A stretch of DNA of 64,000 bases from Thiohalophilus sp. (GTDB lineage Bacteria; Pseudomonadota; Gammaproteobacteria; UBA6429; Thiohalophilaceae). Made by a program: the position numbers and the translations under genes. Shown in pieces: positions 54,883-63,659 of the stretch. Location: assembly GCF_034521165.1 (NCBI RefSeq), contig NZ_JAXHMV010000001.1, forward strand, positions 299,946-363,945. Direction: 5' to 3'. The notes beneath the pieces are model-generated. The model was not told the DNA's origin. It saw nothing but the letters and a program-made list of their open reading frames with translations, and searched no databases. Every line of letters starts with the position of its first letter. Position 1 is the first letter of the stretch.

Positions 54883-56406
54883 ATGTTTTCTGACTGGCCA
54901 TTGTTAAGCCTCGTGATCTGGACGCCCATTCTGGGCGGTCTGCTGGTGTTGACCACGGGCAGTGACAAGCAGGCGCCGTTGGCCCGGCTGACCGCGCTGT
55001 TCTGGTCGGTTGTCACCTTCCTGATTTCGATCCCGCTGTATACCGAATTCGAAACGGGTACCGCGGCCATGCAGTTCACCGAACGGCATGAATGGATCGG
55101 CTCCTGGGGGATTTTCTATCACCTGGGGGTGGACGGGATGTCCATGCCGTTGATCCTGCTGACTACTTTCATGACCGTGCTGGTGGTGATCGCCGGCTGG
55201 GAAGTGATCAAGGAACGTGTGGCCCAGTACATGGCGGCCTTCCTGATTATGGAAGGGCTGATGAACGGGGTGTTCGCCGCGCTCGATGGCGCACTGTTTT
55301 ATGTGTTCTGGGAAGCGTTGCTGATCCCGATGTTTATTATTATCGGCGTCTGGGGCGGACCCAACCGGATCTATGCCACTATCAAGTTCTTTTTGTATAC
55401 CTTCTTCGGTTCGGTATTCATGCTGGTGGCCCTGCTGTATCTCTATTTCCAGAGCGGCAGTTTTGCGATTCTCGATTTCCACCAGCAGCCGCTGGGCATG
55501 ACACCGCAGTTGCTGATCTTCCTGGCGTTTTTGATCGCCTTCGCGGTCAAGGTGCCCATGTGGCCGGTGCATACCTGGTTGCCGGATGCCCATGTGGAAG
55601 CACCCACCGGGGGTTCGGTGATCCTGGCCGCGATCATGTTGAAGCTCGGCGCCTATGGCTTTTTGCGCTTCTCACTGCCGATCACACCCGACGCCAGTCA
55701 GGAACTGGCCTGGCTGATGATTACGCTGTCATTAATTGCGGTGGTCTACATCGGCTTCGTGGCGCTGGTCCAGCAGGACATGAAGAAACTGATCGCCTAT
55801 TCGTCCATCTCGCATATGGGGTTTGTCACCCTGGGCTTTTTCATCGCCTGGCAGATTTACGCCAACACCGGCAGCTACGAAGGGGCGGCCATGGGGCTCT
55901 CCGGCGGGATCGTGCAGATGATTTCCCACGGCTTCATCTCCGGTGCCATGTTCCTGTGTGTCGGGGTCCTCTATGATCGACTCCACTCGCGCGAGATCAA
56001 TGATTATGGCGGGGTGGTGAATACCATGCCGGTGTTTGCCGCTTTCATGGTGCTGTTCGCCATGGCCAATGCCGGTCTGCCGGGCACCTCCGGTTTTGTC
56101 GGCGAGTTCATGGTGATCCTGAGCAGCTTCAAGGCCAATTTCTGGTATGCCTTCCTGGCGGCACTGACCCTGATTCTGGGCGCGGCCTATACCCTGTGGA
56201 TGGTCAAGCGGGTTATTTTTGGCGCGGTCGCCAACGACAAGGTTGCAGCGTTGCAGGATATCGGCCGGCGTGAATTTTTGATCCTGGCCATCCTGGCCGT
56301 GGCGGTGCTGCTGCTCGGAATCTGGCCGGCGCCGTTGCTGGAAGTGATGGATGCCAGCGTGGAAAACCTGTTACTGCATATGACCCAGTCCAAGGTCATA
56401 CAATAG
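54883..56406 (+). CDS. nuoM: NADH-quinone oxidoreductase subunit M
   Basis: NuoM is the second Mrp-type proton pump. The 507-residue protein has about 14 helices. The conserved sites are FYVFWEALLIPMFIIIGVWGG (helix 5 Glu), FAVKVPMWPVHTWLPDAHVEAPT and MISHGFISGAMFLCVGVLYDR. It begins 26 bases after nuoL and is followed by nuoN after 13 bases. Confidence 0.98.
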   Translation: MFSDWPLLSLVIWTPILGGLLVLTTGSDKQAPLARLTALFWSVVTFLISIPLYTEFETGTAAMQFTERHEWIGSWGIFYHLGVDGMSMPLILLTTFMTVLVVIAGWEVIKERVAQYMAAFLIMEGLMNGVFAALDGALFYVFWEALLIPMFIIIGVWGGPNRIYATIKFFLYTFFGSVFMLVALLYLYFQSGSFAILDFHQQPLGMTPQLLIFLAFLIAFAVKVPMWPVHTWLPDAHVEAPTGGSVILAAIMLKLGAYGFLRFSLPITPDASQELAWLMITLSLIAVVYIGFVALVQQDMKKLIAYSSISHMGFVTLGFFIAWQIYANTGSYEGAAMGLSGGIVQMISHGFISGAMFLCVGVLYDRLHSREINDYGGVVNTMPVFAAFMVLFAMANAGLPGTSGFVGEFMVILSSFKANFWYAFLAALTLILGAAYTLWMVKRVIFGAVANDKVAALQDIGRREFLILAILAVAVLLLGIWPAPLLEVMDASVENLLLHMTQSKVIQ

Positions 56407-56419
56407 AACGACAAGAGTG

Positions 56420-57862
56420 ATGATGAATTTTACCATGCCCAATATTGCTCCGGCGCTGCCTGAGATATTCATTCTCTCGATGGCCTGTCTGATCCTGGTC
56501 GTTGATCTGTTTTTGCAGGATCGACAACGGGTTATCACTTATCTGTTGACCCAGCTGACACTGGTTGTGGGGTTTGTTCTGGTGGTGATGGATTTCAGCC
56601 AGGGCAGGGTGCTGACCTTCAGCGATACCTTCGTGCGCGATCCCATGGCGGATATTCTCAAGGCCTGTATTTTCATCGCCGGGGCCGTGACCTTTACCTA
56701 CTCCCGTGATTACCTGCAACAGCGCCAGATATATAAAGGAGAGTTCTTTGTTCTGGGGCTGTTCGCCATTCTGGGGATGATGATCCTCACCTCGGCGCAC
56801 AACTTTTTAACCATCTACCTGGGACTTGAACTGCTCTCCCTGTCGCTGTATGCCATGGTGGCCATGCAGCGTGATTCGGTCACCGCCTCCGAGGCGGCGA
56901 TGAAATATTTTATTCTCGGTGCCATCGCCTCGGGAATGCTGCTGTACGGCATCTCCATGATCTACGGCGTCACCGGGACCCTGGATCTGGCCGAAGTGGC
57001 GCAACAGATCCCCGGCAGCGAGAAGCCGCTGTTGCTGAGCTTCGGCCTGGTTTTCCTGATTGTCGGCATCGCCTTCAAGCTTGGCGCGGTCCCGTTTCAC
57101 ATGTGGGTACCGGATGTGTACCACGGTTCGGCCACGGCCACGACCCTGTTTATCGGTAGCGCCCCCAAGATTGCCGCCTTTGCCATGTTGATGCGGCTGC
57201 TGGTGGACGGCCTGGGCGGTCTGCATGCCCAGTGGCAGGATATCCTCATCATTCTGGCGGTGCTCTCCATGGGCGTGGGCAACATCGTGGCCATCGCCCA
57301 GAGCAATATCAAGCGCATGCTGGCCTATTCGACCATCTCGCACGTCGGTTTTTTGCTGCTGGGGGTGTTGACCGGGACCGCCGAAGGCTATGCCGCGGCC
57401 ATGTTCTATACCCTCAGTTACGTGCTGATGACCCTGGGCGGGTTCGGCATGGTTATCCTGCTGAGTCGGAAGGGCTTTGAGGCCGACAAGCTGGACGACT
57501 TCAGGGGTCTGAATCAACGCAGTCCCTGGTTTGCTTTGATGATGCTGATCGTGATGTTCTCCATGGCCGGGCTGCCGCCCTTTATCGGCTTCTGGGCCAA
57601 ACTGTCGGTTCTCAAGGAGATCGTGGCCGCCGATATGGTCTGGCTGGCGGTCGTCGCGGTGATTTTCTCGATCATCGGAGCCTTCTACTATCTGCGGGTG
57701 ATTCGCCTGATGTACTTTGACAAGCCGCAGGATACGGCGCGCCTGGAAATGCCGCTGGACATGCGCCTGTTGCTTAGTGCCAATGGCCTGTCGGTGCTGC
57801 TGATCGGGGTCTTCCCGGGCTCGCTGATGGCCCTTTGCCTCGCCGCGCTGTCCGGGGCATAA
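56420..57862 (+). CDS. nuoN: NADH-quinone oxidoreductase subunit N
   Basis: NuoN is the third Mrp-type proton pump, next to NuoK. The 480-residue protein has about 14 helices. It has YLGLELLSLSLYAMVAMQRD, FKLGAVPFHMWVPDVYHG, MLAYSTISHVGFLLLG and a C-terminal FIGFWAKLSVLKEIV. Several starts are possible (GTG 56417, ATG 56420, 56423). Without a clear ribosome site the choice is uncertain by two residues. It ends the complex I genes. Confidence 0.97.
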   Translation: MMNFTMPNIAPALPEIFILSMACLILVVDLFLQDRQRVITYLLTQLTLVVGFVLVVMDFSQGRVLTFSDTFVRDPMADILKACIFIAGAVTFTYSRDYLQQRQIYKGEFFVLGLFAILGMMILTSAHNFLTIYLGLELLSLSLYAMVAMQRDSVTASEAAMKYFILGAIASGMLLYGISMIYGVTGTLDLAEVAQQIPGSEKPLLLSFGLVFLIVGIAFKLGAVPFHMWVPDVYHGSATATTLFIGSAPKIAAFAMLMRLLVDGLGGLHAQWQDILIILAVLSMGVGNIVAIAQSNIKRMLAYSTISHVGFLLLGVLTGTAEGYAAAMFYTLSYVLMTLGGFGMVILLSRKGFEADKLDDFRGLNQRSPWFALMMLIVMFSMAGLPPFIGFWAKLSVLKEIVAADMVWLAVVAVIFSIIGAFYYLRVIRLMYFDKPQDTARLEMPLDMRLLLSANGLSVLLIGVFPGSLMALCLAALSGA

Positions 57863-57887
57863 TGACGCCTCAACGATAGGCGGTCTC

Positions 57888-58211
57888 ATGTCATCACTCT
57901 TTATCTGGATTTTTCTGCTGGTTGCCGTGCTCGCGGCCAACCTGCCGTGGCTGGGCGAACGGTTCTTTTTCTTCTTCAACCCGCCGGGCAACACCAAGCG
58001 CGCCTGGATGCGCCTGCTCGAGTGGCTGGTGCTCTATCTGCTGGTCGGGCTGACGGCCGTCGGGCTGGAGCAGAAGGCCACCGGGGAGCGTTATGCCCAG
58101 GACTGGGAGTTCTACGTCGTCACGCTTTGCCTGTTTGTGGTGTTTGCCATTCCCGGCTTCATCTATCGCTATCAGTTACGCCCGATTCTGGAGCGGCAAC
58201 GCGCTCACTAG
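57888..58211 (+). CDS. DUF2818 family membrane protein
   Basis: The 107-residue protein has three membrane helices. It matches DUF2818: AANLPWLGERFFFFF near residue 20, then LLEWLVLYLLVG and EFYVVTLCLFVVFAIPGFIYRY. The function is not known. The family is found just after nuoN in many Beta- and some Gammaproteobacteria, which suggests a role linked to complex I. It begins 25 bases after nuoN and is the last gene of the operon. A palindrome follows its stop at once. Confidence 0.88.
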   Translation: MSSLFIWIFLLVAVLAANLPWLGERFFFFFNPPGNTKRAWMRLLEWLVLYLLVGLTAVGLEQKATGERYAQDWEFYVVTLCLFVVFAIPGFIYRYQLRPILERQRAH

Positions 58212-58226
58212 GGTGCAAATTGCACC
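58212..58226. promoter_or_regulatory. Palindromic regulator site upstream of the kinase gene
   Basis: GGTGCAAATTGCACC has perfect seven-base arms around one central base. Related copies lie upstream of the DsrE-like gene and soxYZ. It starts one base after the DUF2818 stop and lies about 60 bases before the likely -35 box, consistent with autoregulation by the response regulator. Confidence 0.7.
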
Positions 58227-58286
58227 ACCCCCTGAACTGCTAGTCTATTAGCGTCTGTTAATGTACAAAAAATGTTCATTCTGAAC

Positions 58287-58314
58287 TTGTCGACGACGCT
58301 GGTTCTGTCATAAT
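58287..58314 (+). promoter_or_regulatory. Possible sigma-70 promoter for the kinase-regulator operon
   Basis: TTGTCG (58287-58292) and CATAAT (58309-58314) are spaced by 16 bases. The ATG is about 30 bases after the predicted start. GTTCA-TTC-TGAAC just upstream is a second small palindrome. No -24/-12 element with correct spacing was found here. Confidence 0.45.
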
Positions 58315-58350
58315 TGCTGCATCCTGCACCTTCTTTGGTAATTTGCAGCC

Positions 58351-60315
58351 ATGCACCTGCGACATAAGTTTTTTATTGTTCTCTCCCTTCTGACCAGTGT
58401 GCCCTTGCTGGTGCTGTTGTTCGGCGTCGTCGAACGGATGGAGCGCGAGGTCACCAAACGCACCGAAACCCAGTTGCACGGCTCACTCGATAAAATGGCC
58501 AGTGAGCTGCACTTGATCCTGAACAATCAGAAATCGGTGGCCAGTGGCCTCGGGCGTGTCCCGGTGGTCCGCGATTTTGCGGCCGCCGCTCGTTTTCCCC
58601 AACGCTTTGATGCCGAACGGTACCAGCGCCGCGCCGAGGCCCTGGAGCAGTTTCTGCTCGGTTACCAGAAATCGGTATCCAGTATCCAGGCCGTGCGATT
58701 CATTGATGCTTCGGGAAAAACCCTGGTCAAGGTCAAGGAGGGCAAGCCGGTGGATCCGGTCTATACCGATGACGGCCTGGACCGTATGTATATTGCCGAT
58801 CAGTCCAATCGTCCGTTCTTCAAGCAGGCCATGACCTCAAACGGCGACATCCTGATGTCCGACTTCGAACTGGGTCAGGTCGAGCGGGATGCCGACTTCT
58901 GTCCTGCCATGGTGCGTTACTCGGTTCCCCTGCTGGATGAGCTCGGTGATTTTGAAGGGGTTCTGGTGGTCAATATGTGGGGCTCGCGGCTGGACTCGAC
59001 CATGACCTCCTCGCTGGGCGGGTTCCCCGGCAAAACCTATATCGTGGAACTGTCCGATAATGCCCGACGCGATGGCATTTTTTTATATCATCCGGATGAC
59101 GACAAACGCTTTGCCGACCAGCTCGGCTCGGAATATCGGCTTACCAGCAAGCTGGAGCCGGCCGACTGGCAGGCCATCAAAACGGGCGAGAAAAACGGTT
59201 CTTTGCTGAGTAATCCCGAGCGGATGCTGTTTTACCAGAAACTGGCACCCTATCCGGATCGCTCGACACAATGGTTACTGGTCATTGAAGCTGATCCGGA
59301 AGTGGTTTACGCGCCAATCAACAACATGCGCAAATCCATCTGGTTGTTACTGGGGGCGTTGCTGTTTATCAGTTTGCTGGTGGCCGTCTGGGCGTCCGGT
59401 CGCCTGACCGCGCCGGTGCATCAACTGGCCGAGATCATCCGGCGCTTTGCCGACGGGCAGCGTGAAGCACGCATCGAAGTCAAGCCGGGACGTCGGGATG
59501 AGATCGGCCAGGCCGGCAAGGCCTTTAATTATCTGGCCGAAAGTCTGGATCGGACGGAAAAAGAGCGGGAAACGGCGGTGCGTGCCGCCTGTCAGTCGGA
59601 GCGGCTGGCGGCGCTGGGACAACTGGCGGCCGGTATCGGCCATGAAATCAACAATCCGCTGATGAACATGATGTCCCTGGCCTCACTGGTTGAGGATTCG
59701 TTGCCGGAAGATGACAAACAGGGACGGAACGATCTGCAACTGCTCAAAAAAGAAGGCGAGCGCTGTGCCCGGATCGTGCAGGGGATTCTCAATTTTGCCC
59801 GCCAGAGCGAGCCGAAGTTCGAGGAATTCGACATGGCGGTTCTGCTCAATGAAACATTGGAACTGTTGCGCCACCGCATCGAGTCCGAGGAAATCGAATT
59901 ACAGAGCCTGATCGAAACCCCCTTGCTGATGGAAGGCGATGCCCGGCAGCTGCAACAGGTGCTGGTGAATATCATGCTCAATGCCATTCAGGCCACGCCC
60001 GCCAAATGTCGATTGCATGTGACCGCCCGTTCGAGCCAGGAGCATATTGACCTGGAAATCATCGATGAAGGAGAAGGGATCCGGGCCGAGGATTTCTCGA
60101 AAATATTCGATCCGTTTTTCACCACCAAACCGGAAGGGCAGGGAACCGGTCTGGGGCTGTCCGTCAGCTACGGCATCATCAAACGCCATGGCGGCAATAT
60201 TACACTGGAGAACAGTAAACATGCGGGTGTCAGGGTTCATATCCGCCTGCCCAAACAGAGCGAATTACAGGAACTGGACACCTTTGAAGTACTGGAGGCA
60301 AGCAATGTCGGATAA
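58351..60315 (+). CDS. Sensor histidine kinase with periplasmic Cache-type sensor
   Basis: The 654-residue inner-membrane kinase has a helix at about residues 8-27 and a periplasmic sensor of about 300 residues with Cache-like features (SIQAVRFIDASGKTLVKVKEG and FEGVLVVNM). A second helix (about 331-350) and a HAMP linker follow. The H-box is GIGHEINNPL (His 431). The ATPase domain has the N-box NIMLNAIQ and the glycine boxes DEGEGI and GTGLGLSVSYGI. The response regulator gene overlaps its last 11 bases, so the pair is coupled. The signal is unknown. Downstream sulfur genes suggest a sulfur compound or redox state. Confidence 0.93.
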   Translation: MHLRHKFFIVLSLLTSVPLLVLLFGVVERMEREVTKRTETQLHGSLDKMASELHLILNNQKSVASGLGRVPVVRDFAAAARFPQRFDAERYQRRAEALEQFLLGYQKSVSSIQAVRFIDASGKTLVKVKEGKPVDPVYTDDGLDRMYIADQSNRPFFKQAMTSNGDILMSDFELGQVERDADFCPAMVRYSVPLLDELGDFEGVLVVNMWGSRLDSTMTSSLGGFPGKTYIVELSDNARRDGIFLYHPDDDKRFADQLGSEYRLTSKLEPADWQAIKTGEKNGSLLSNPERMLFYQKLAPYPDRSTQWLLVIEADPEVVYAPINNMRKSIWLLLGALLFISLLVAVWASGRLTAPVHQLAEIIRRFADGQREARIEVKPGRRDEIGQAGKAFNYLAESLDRTEKERETAVRAACQSERLAALGQLAAGIGHEINNPLMNMMSLASLVEDSLPEDDKQGRNDLQLLKKEGERCARIVQGILNFARQSEPKFEEFDMAVLLNETLELLRHRIESEEIELQSLIETPLLMEGDARQLQQVLVNIMLNAIQATPAKCRLHVTARSSQEHIDLEIIDEGEGIRAEDFSKIFDPFFTTKPEGQGTGLGLSVSYGIIKRHGGNITLENSKHAGVRVHIRLPKQSELQELDTFEVLEASNVG

Positions 60316-61669
60316 AGCACCACGGGTCCTGTTTGTGGATGATGATCTTGTGACCTGTCGGGTTATGCAACGTAATTGTGATAATGTCAATTACCATTGT
60401 CAGGCATTTCAGAATGCGCAGGACTCTCTGGCGGCTTTCACTAAAGAGGGCGCCGATGTGGTTATCACCGATTTGCGCATGCCGGGGATGAACGGCTTTG
60501 AACTGTTGAGCGAGATCCGCAAGGTCGATGCCGAAGTGCCGGTGCTGGTGATGACCGGTTACTCCTCGGTGGAAAATGCCGTGGAGGCGATGAAACGGGG
60601 TGCGTCGGACTTTATCAAAAAACCGTTTGATTTTGCCGAGCTGCGTTTGCTGATGGAGCGTACCCTGAAGGCGGCCCGGCTGCGTAACGAGAATCGTCTG
60701 CTGAAAAAACGGCTGGATGACAATCGTCACCATTTTGGCATGATCGGGGACACGACGGTGATGAAAACCCTGTTCAATACCATCGAGAAGGTCGCCGAAG
60801 TCAGCTGCAGCGCCATTATCACCGGCGACTCGGGTACCGGCAAGGAACTGGTTGCGCGCGCCCTGCACGATTACAGTCCGCGCAAGGAGAAGCCGTTTGT
60901 GGCGGTCGATTGTGGCGCCCTGACTACGACGTTGCTCGAAAGTGAACTGTTCGGCCATGAAAAGGGCGCTTTTACCGGCGCGACCCAGCGCAAGTATGGA
61001 CTGATGGAACAGGCCGATGGGGGGACGCTGTTTCTGGATGAAATTTGCAATATTTCCGATACCATGCAAATCAAACTCATGCGCGCTCTGGAGAGCGGTA
61101 GCGTAACCCGTGTGGGGGCCGCTTCGTCCGTGCCGGTCGATGTGCGGGTGATCGCGGCCAGTAACCGCAATCTCGAGCAGATGGTGGAGGAAGGCAATCT
61201 GCGACATGATTTTTATCATCGTCTGAATGTGGTCAACATTCATGTGCCGTCCCTCTCAGAGCGGCGTGAAGATATTCCGGCCCTGATCGAGATATTTGTT
61301 CGCGAGTTCGCCGAACGCTATTCCCGCCAGGTACAGGGCTTCGACAAGCTATCAATGCAACGGTTGTGCGATGCCGGTTGGCCGGGCAATGTTCGGGAAT
61401 TACGCAATACGATTGAACGCAGCGTCATTCTCGCAGACGGCCCCATACTGCACTGGGAAGGCGAGCCTGCCCAGCAGAACAGCTCGAATCTGCCGGTGCA
61501 GTTTTCGGAACATGAATTTTTCTCGCTCAACGAACTGGAGCAGGAATATATTCATCATGTGCTGCGTTGCTTCAATGGCAAGAAAACCCGGGCTGCCGAA
61601 GTACTGGGCATCGACAAGACGACCCTGTGGCGAAAACTGCGTCGCCTGGAGACCGATGAGGCGGTGTAA
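60305..61669 (+). CDS. Sigma-54-dependent response regulator (NtrC family)
   Basis: The 454-residue protein has a receiver domain with the phosphate-accepting Asp 56 (VITDLRMPGMNG). A sigma-54 AAA domain follows, with Walker A GDSGTGKE (about 172-180), the sigma-54 contact motif GAFTGA (221-226), and Walker B GGTLFLDEI. A Fis-type helix-turn-helix closes it (AAEVLGIDKTTLWRKLRRLE). All activation motifs are intact, so it should activate -24/-12 promoters. The ATG at 60305 lies inside the kinase end. A palindromic site overlaps its own stop codon. Two sigma-54 promoters lie within 2 kb downstream. Confidence 0.96.
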   Translation: MSDKAPRVLFVDDDLVTCRVMQRNCDNVNYHCQAFQNAQDSLAAFTKEGADVVITDLRMPGMNGFELLSEIRKVDAEVPVLVMTGYSSVENAVEAMKRGASDFIKKPFDFAELRLLMERTLKAARLRNENRLLKKRLDDNRHHFGMIGDTTVMKTLFNTIEKVAEVSCSAIITGDSGTGKELVARALHDYSPRKEKPFVAVDCGALTTTLLESELFGHEKGAFTGATQRKYGLMEQADGGTLFLDEICNISDTMQIKLMRALESGSVTRVGAASSVPVDVRVIAASNRNLEQMVEEGNLRHDFYHRLNVVNIHVPSLSERREDIPALIEIFVREFAERYSRQVQGFDKLSMQRLCDAGWPGNVRELRNTIERSVILADGPILHWEGEPAQQNSSNLPVQFSEHEFFSLNELEQEYIHHVLRCFNGKKTRAAEVLGIDKTTLWRKLRRLETDEAV

Positions 61670-61677
61670 ATTACACC
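61663..61677. promoter_or_regulatory. Palindromic regulator site 1 upstream of the DsrE-like gene
   Basis: GGTGTAAATTACACC has perfect seven-base arms and matches the site at 58212 in 13 of 15 positions. It overlaps the stop codon of the response regulator and lies about 125 bases upstream of the -24 box. Confidence 0.7.
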
Positions 61678-61693
61678 CTTGAGCGATAATTGT

Positions 61694-61708
61694 TTTGCAA
61701 ACTGCACC
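61694..61708. promoter_or_regulatory. Palindromic regulator site 2 upstream of the DsrE-like gene
   Basis: TTTGCAAACTGCACC keeps the TGCA-N3-TGCACC core and matches the 58212 site in 12 of 15 positions. Its centre is 31 bases (about three helical turns) from site 1, as expected for cooperative activator sites. Confidence 0.65.
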
Positions 61709-61794
61709 CTCCGTCTATCAATATATTAGTATTTAGTTGTTTTCTCCTCGTGTAACTTGCTGATAACAAAAGAAATAGTGCTATGTGGCATAAG

Positions 61795-61810
61795 TGGAAC
61801 GATACTTGCT
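61795..61810 (+). promoter_or_regulatory. Sigma-54 promoter of the DsrE-like gene
   Basis: TGGAACGATACTTGCT has GG at 61796-61797 and GC at 61808-61809, 12 bases apart. It keeps ACG after the -24 GG and TTGCT at -12. The ATG at 61858 lies about 37 bases after the predicted start. Confidence 0.85.
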
Positions 61811-61857
61811 CTGTTACAGATCACATAACTACTCTAATAACCATGAGGAGAACGAGT

Positions 61858-62325
61858 ATGATGCAATCCAGCCTCTCAAAAAGCCTGGTACTGGGTGTTT
61901 CCCTGCTGGGACTGGCTTTTACCGCCCAGGCAGGCAGTGCCAAAAACGGCTATGACAAGCAAAAGGTCGTCTACCACGTCAACAATATCCACACGGCCAC
62001 CGGCGCCCTGCGTAACGTCAAAAACCATCTGAACGCTACTGGTGACGAAAACGTTGAAGTGATCGTGGTCACCCACAGCAGCGGTGCCTTTGCGATGGTT
62101 GACGGTTCCATGGGCAAGAAAGACAGCAATGGCAAGGTCTATGACTTCCGCGATACGGTTGCCAGTCTGGCCAACCGTGGCGTCAAGTTCCAGATCTGCG
62201 CCAATACCATCCGTGGCAAGAAGATCGACAAGAACAAGGTCAGCCCTTATGCTGAAATCATTCCTTCAGGTGTCGCTCACGTCGCCCACCTGCAGCAGCA
62301 GGGTTACCTGTACGTCAAGCCGTAA
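61858..62325 (+). CDS. Secreted DsrE/DsrF-like family protein
   Basis: The 155-residue protein has a signal peptide cleaved after LAFTAQA (about residue 24), placing it in the periplasm. The mature part is a DsrE-like domain: KVVYHVNNIHTATGALRNVKNH, VEVIVVTHSSGA, FQICANT (single Cys 114) and the ending VPSGVAH-like IPSGVAHVAHLQQQGYLYVKP. The family includes sulfur carriers such as DsrE and TusD, but this exported subgroup has no proven function. A GAGGAGA site precedes the ATG. A sigma-54 promoter, two palindromic sites and a terminator make it a single-gene unit. Confidence 0.93.
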   Translation: MMQSSLSKSLVLGVSLLGLAFTAQAGSAKNGYDKQKVVYHVNNIHTATGALRNVKNHLNATGDENVEVIVVTHSSGAFAMVDGSMGKKDSNGKVYDFRDTVASLANRGVKFQICANTIRGKKIDKNKVSPYAEIIPSGVAHVAHLQQQGYLYVKP

Positions 62326-62328
62326 GCA

Positions 62329-62358
62329 AAAAAACGGGCGCCGTTGGCGCCCGTTTTT
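62329..62358 (+). terminator. Rho-independent terminator after the DsrE-like gene
   Basis: ACGGGCGCC-GTT-GGCGCCCGT is followed by TTTTC and preceded by seven A. Confidence 0.93.
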
Positions 62359-62360
62359 CA

Positions 62361-62390
62361 GGTTCCAGGGTCTAGGTACTAGGTCCTGGT
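62361..62390. repeat. CTAG-type repeat between the DsrE-like gene and soxZ
   Basis: GGTTCCAGGGTCTAGGTACT, then AGGTCCTGG, resembles the CTAG arms near ssrA and nuo. A loosely inverted partner (CCTGGTATCTAGGC) lies at 62450-62463. No gene is recognised in 62359-62728. Confidence 0.5.
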
Positions 62391-62581
62391 AAAACCTGTT
62401 CAAAACGGTTCTCTGGTACCATCCTTACATCTTTCCATCTTTCCAGCCTCCTGGTATCTAGGCGTAGGTCAGCTTGCGCTTGGCACTACCTGACATTCTC
62501 CATACTGGCTTTCTGCCTCCCGCGACAGAGCCTGCCTCGTGAGCAAAGCGAATGTTTTGGGGGTTCGTATATCACTGTAGG

Positions 62582-62690
62582 TCACGCAAAGGCACAAAGA
62601 ACGCGGAGAGGTGCGCTTATGAACGGGGGATGGTTTTATAAAATTGTCTTGATTTCAATTCTTCGTGTCTTGGCGTCTTCGTGGTGAAGC
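62582..62690. repeat. Inverted degenerate repeat, CGCAAAG/CACGAAG family
   Basis: The left arm TCACGCAAAGGCACAAAGAA with further units (62582-62612) is loosely inverted in the right arm CTTCGTGTCTTGGCGTCTTC (62661-62690). It is directly followed by CGTTACTCGTCCCTCGTAAC, which is similar to the repeat before carA. Confidence 0.55.
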
Positions 62691-62728
62691 TTTGCCTCGT
62701 TACTCGTCCCTCGTAACCCGGCACTATC

Positions 62729-62757
62729 ATAAAAAAGGCGCACCCGAAGGTACGCCC
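62729..62757 (-). terminator. Rho-independent terminator after soxZ
   Basis: On the minus strand GGCGTACC-TTCG-GGTGCGCC, with one mismatch, is followed by TTTTTTAT. It lies 30 bases after the soxZ stop. Confidence 0.9.
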
Positions 62758-62786
62758 TGCTTCACCTGAAGAAGAGACCGTTGTTC

Positions 62787-63101
62787 TTAGCTGATCTTGG
62801 CTTCCTGGCTGGCGGACTGGCCCTGGTTATCTTTCCAGGAAAGGGTGAAGGTATCACCGCTTTTCGCGCCTTTGAAGCCAAAGGAGATGAAGGGATTTTT
62901 GGAAACACCCGGACCCCAGTGACACTTGAGCACGGTGTTGCCGTTGTGTTCGCACACGACCTCGGTGATGTAGTGCGCGGGGATTTTTTCGCCGGTTTTC
63001 TTGTCCTTGCGAAGACCGGTTTCCATCGGGTGGAAAACGATTGCCTTGACGTTGGCTTTGTCGCCTTCGGTCCAGGCGCGGATTTTTATCTCATTCGCCA
63101 T
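62787..63101 (-). CDS. soxZ: Thiosulfate oxidation carrier complex protein SoxZ
   Basis: SoxZ pairs with SoxY as the periplasmic carrier on which thiosulfate sulfur is oxidised. The 104-residue protein begins MANEIKIRAWTEGDKANVKAI. It has the conserved HPMETGLRKDKKTGEKIPAHYI and PFISFGFKGAKSGDTFTLSW. The ATG at 63101 follows AAGGAG, 41 bases after the soxY stop. The frame is open to 63155 without support. It has no signal peptide and is exported with SoxY. Confidence 0.97.
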   Translation of the reverse strand: MANEIKIRAWTEGDKANVKAIVFHPMETGLRKDKKTGEKIPAHYITEVVCEHNGNTVLKCHWGPGVSKNPFISFGFKGAKSGDTFTLSWKDNQGQSASQEAKIS

Positions 63102-63142
63102 GCTATGAACTCCTTTAAAATTCTGTTTGAACTGAAATCGGT

Positions 63143-63613
63143 TTAGCCGCCACACCCGCCGAGAGTGACCTTGACTTCCCGTTTGGCGGTGTAGAGCTTG
63201 TCGCCGGCCTTGACCACGGCGATGACATCGGAGGTTTTGGCCATTTTAATACGACCGGTAATTTCACCGTCGAATTTGTCAGTCAGCTCATAACTTGCCG
63301 TCAACGGGAACGTGTTGACCGGAACATAAACGGAGATACTCTGTGCGTCGGGCAAATCCGTACTAACACTGACCGAAACCACGGCCCCGTTTTCGGCGAT
63401 ATCGGGGGTTTTCACGGTAATCCGATCGCTTTCCACCAGCTCGGTGGTGCCTTCCATTTCCGCCAGGGCGGCGTCCATTTTCTCGGCATTGAAGGCTTTC
63501 TCCGGCCAGGCGGCCAGCACCTGACCCGGGGTTAACAGATTGGCGCCCGCGGCGACCGCCAGGGTGCCGGCTGCCATCGTACCCTTGAGAAAGAGACGAC
63601 GTGTATTTTGCAT
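63143..63613 (-). CDS. soxY: Thiosulfate oxidation carrier protein SoxY
   Basis: SoxY carries sulfur intermediates on its C-terminal Cys. The 156-residue protein has a twin-arginine signal (NTRRLFLKGTMAAG), cleaved near VLAAW. An immunoglobulin-like domain follows, and the protein ends with the diagnostic GGCGG, whose Cys is the swinging arm. A GAGG site precedes the ATG. A sigma-54 promoter lies 47 bases upstream. soxYZ occurs here without soxA, B, X or C, so the rest of the pathway lies elsewhere or is partly replaced by other sulfur enzymes. Confidence 0.97.
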   Translation of the reverse strand: MQNTRRLFLKGTMAAGTLAVAAGANLLTPGQVLAAWPEKAFNAEKMDAALAEMEGTTELVESDRITVKTPDIAENGAVVSVSVSTDLPDAQSISVYVPVNTFPLTASYELTDKFDGEITGRIKMAKTSDVIAVVKAGDKLYTAKREVKVTLGGCGG

Positions 63614-63659
63614 AAAGTTAATCCTCGTTATGGTGAATCTTGTTGTGTGTTATCTTCTT

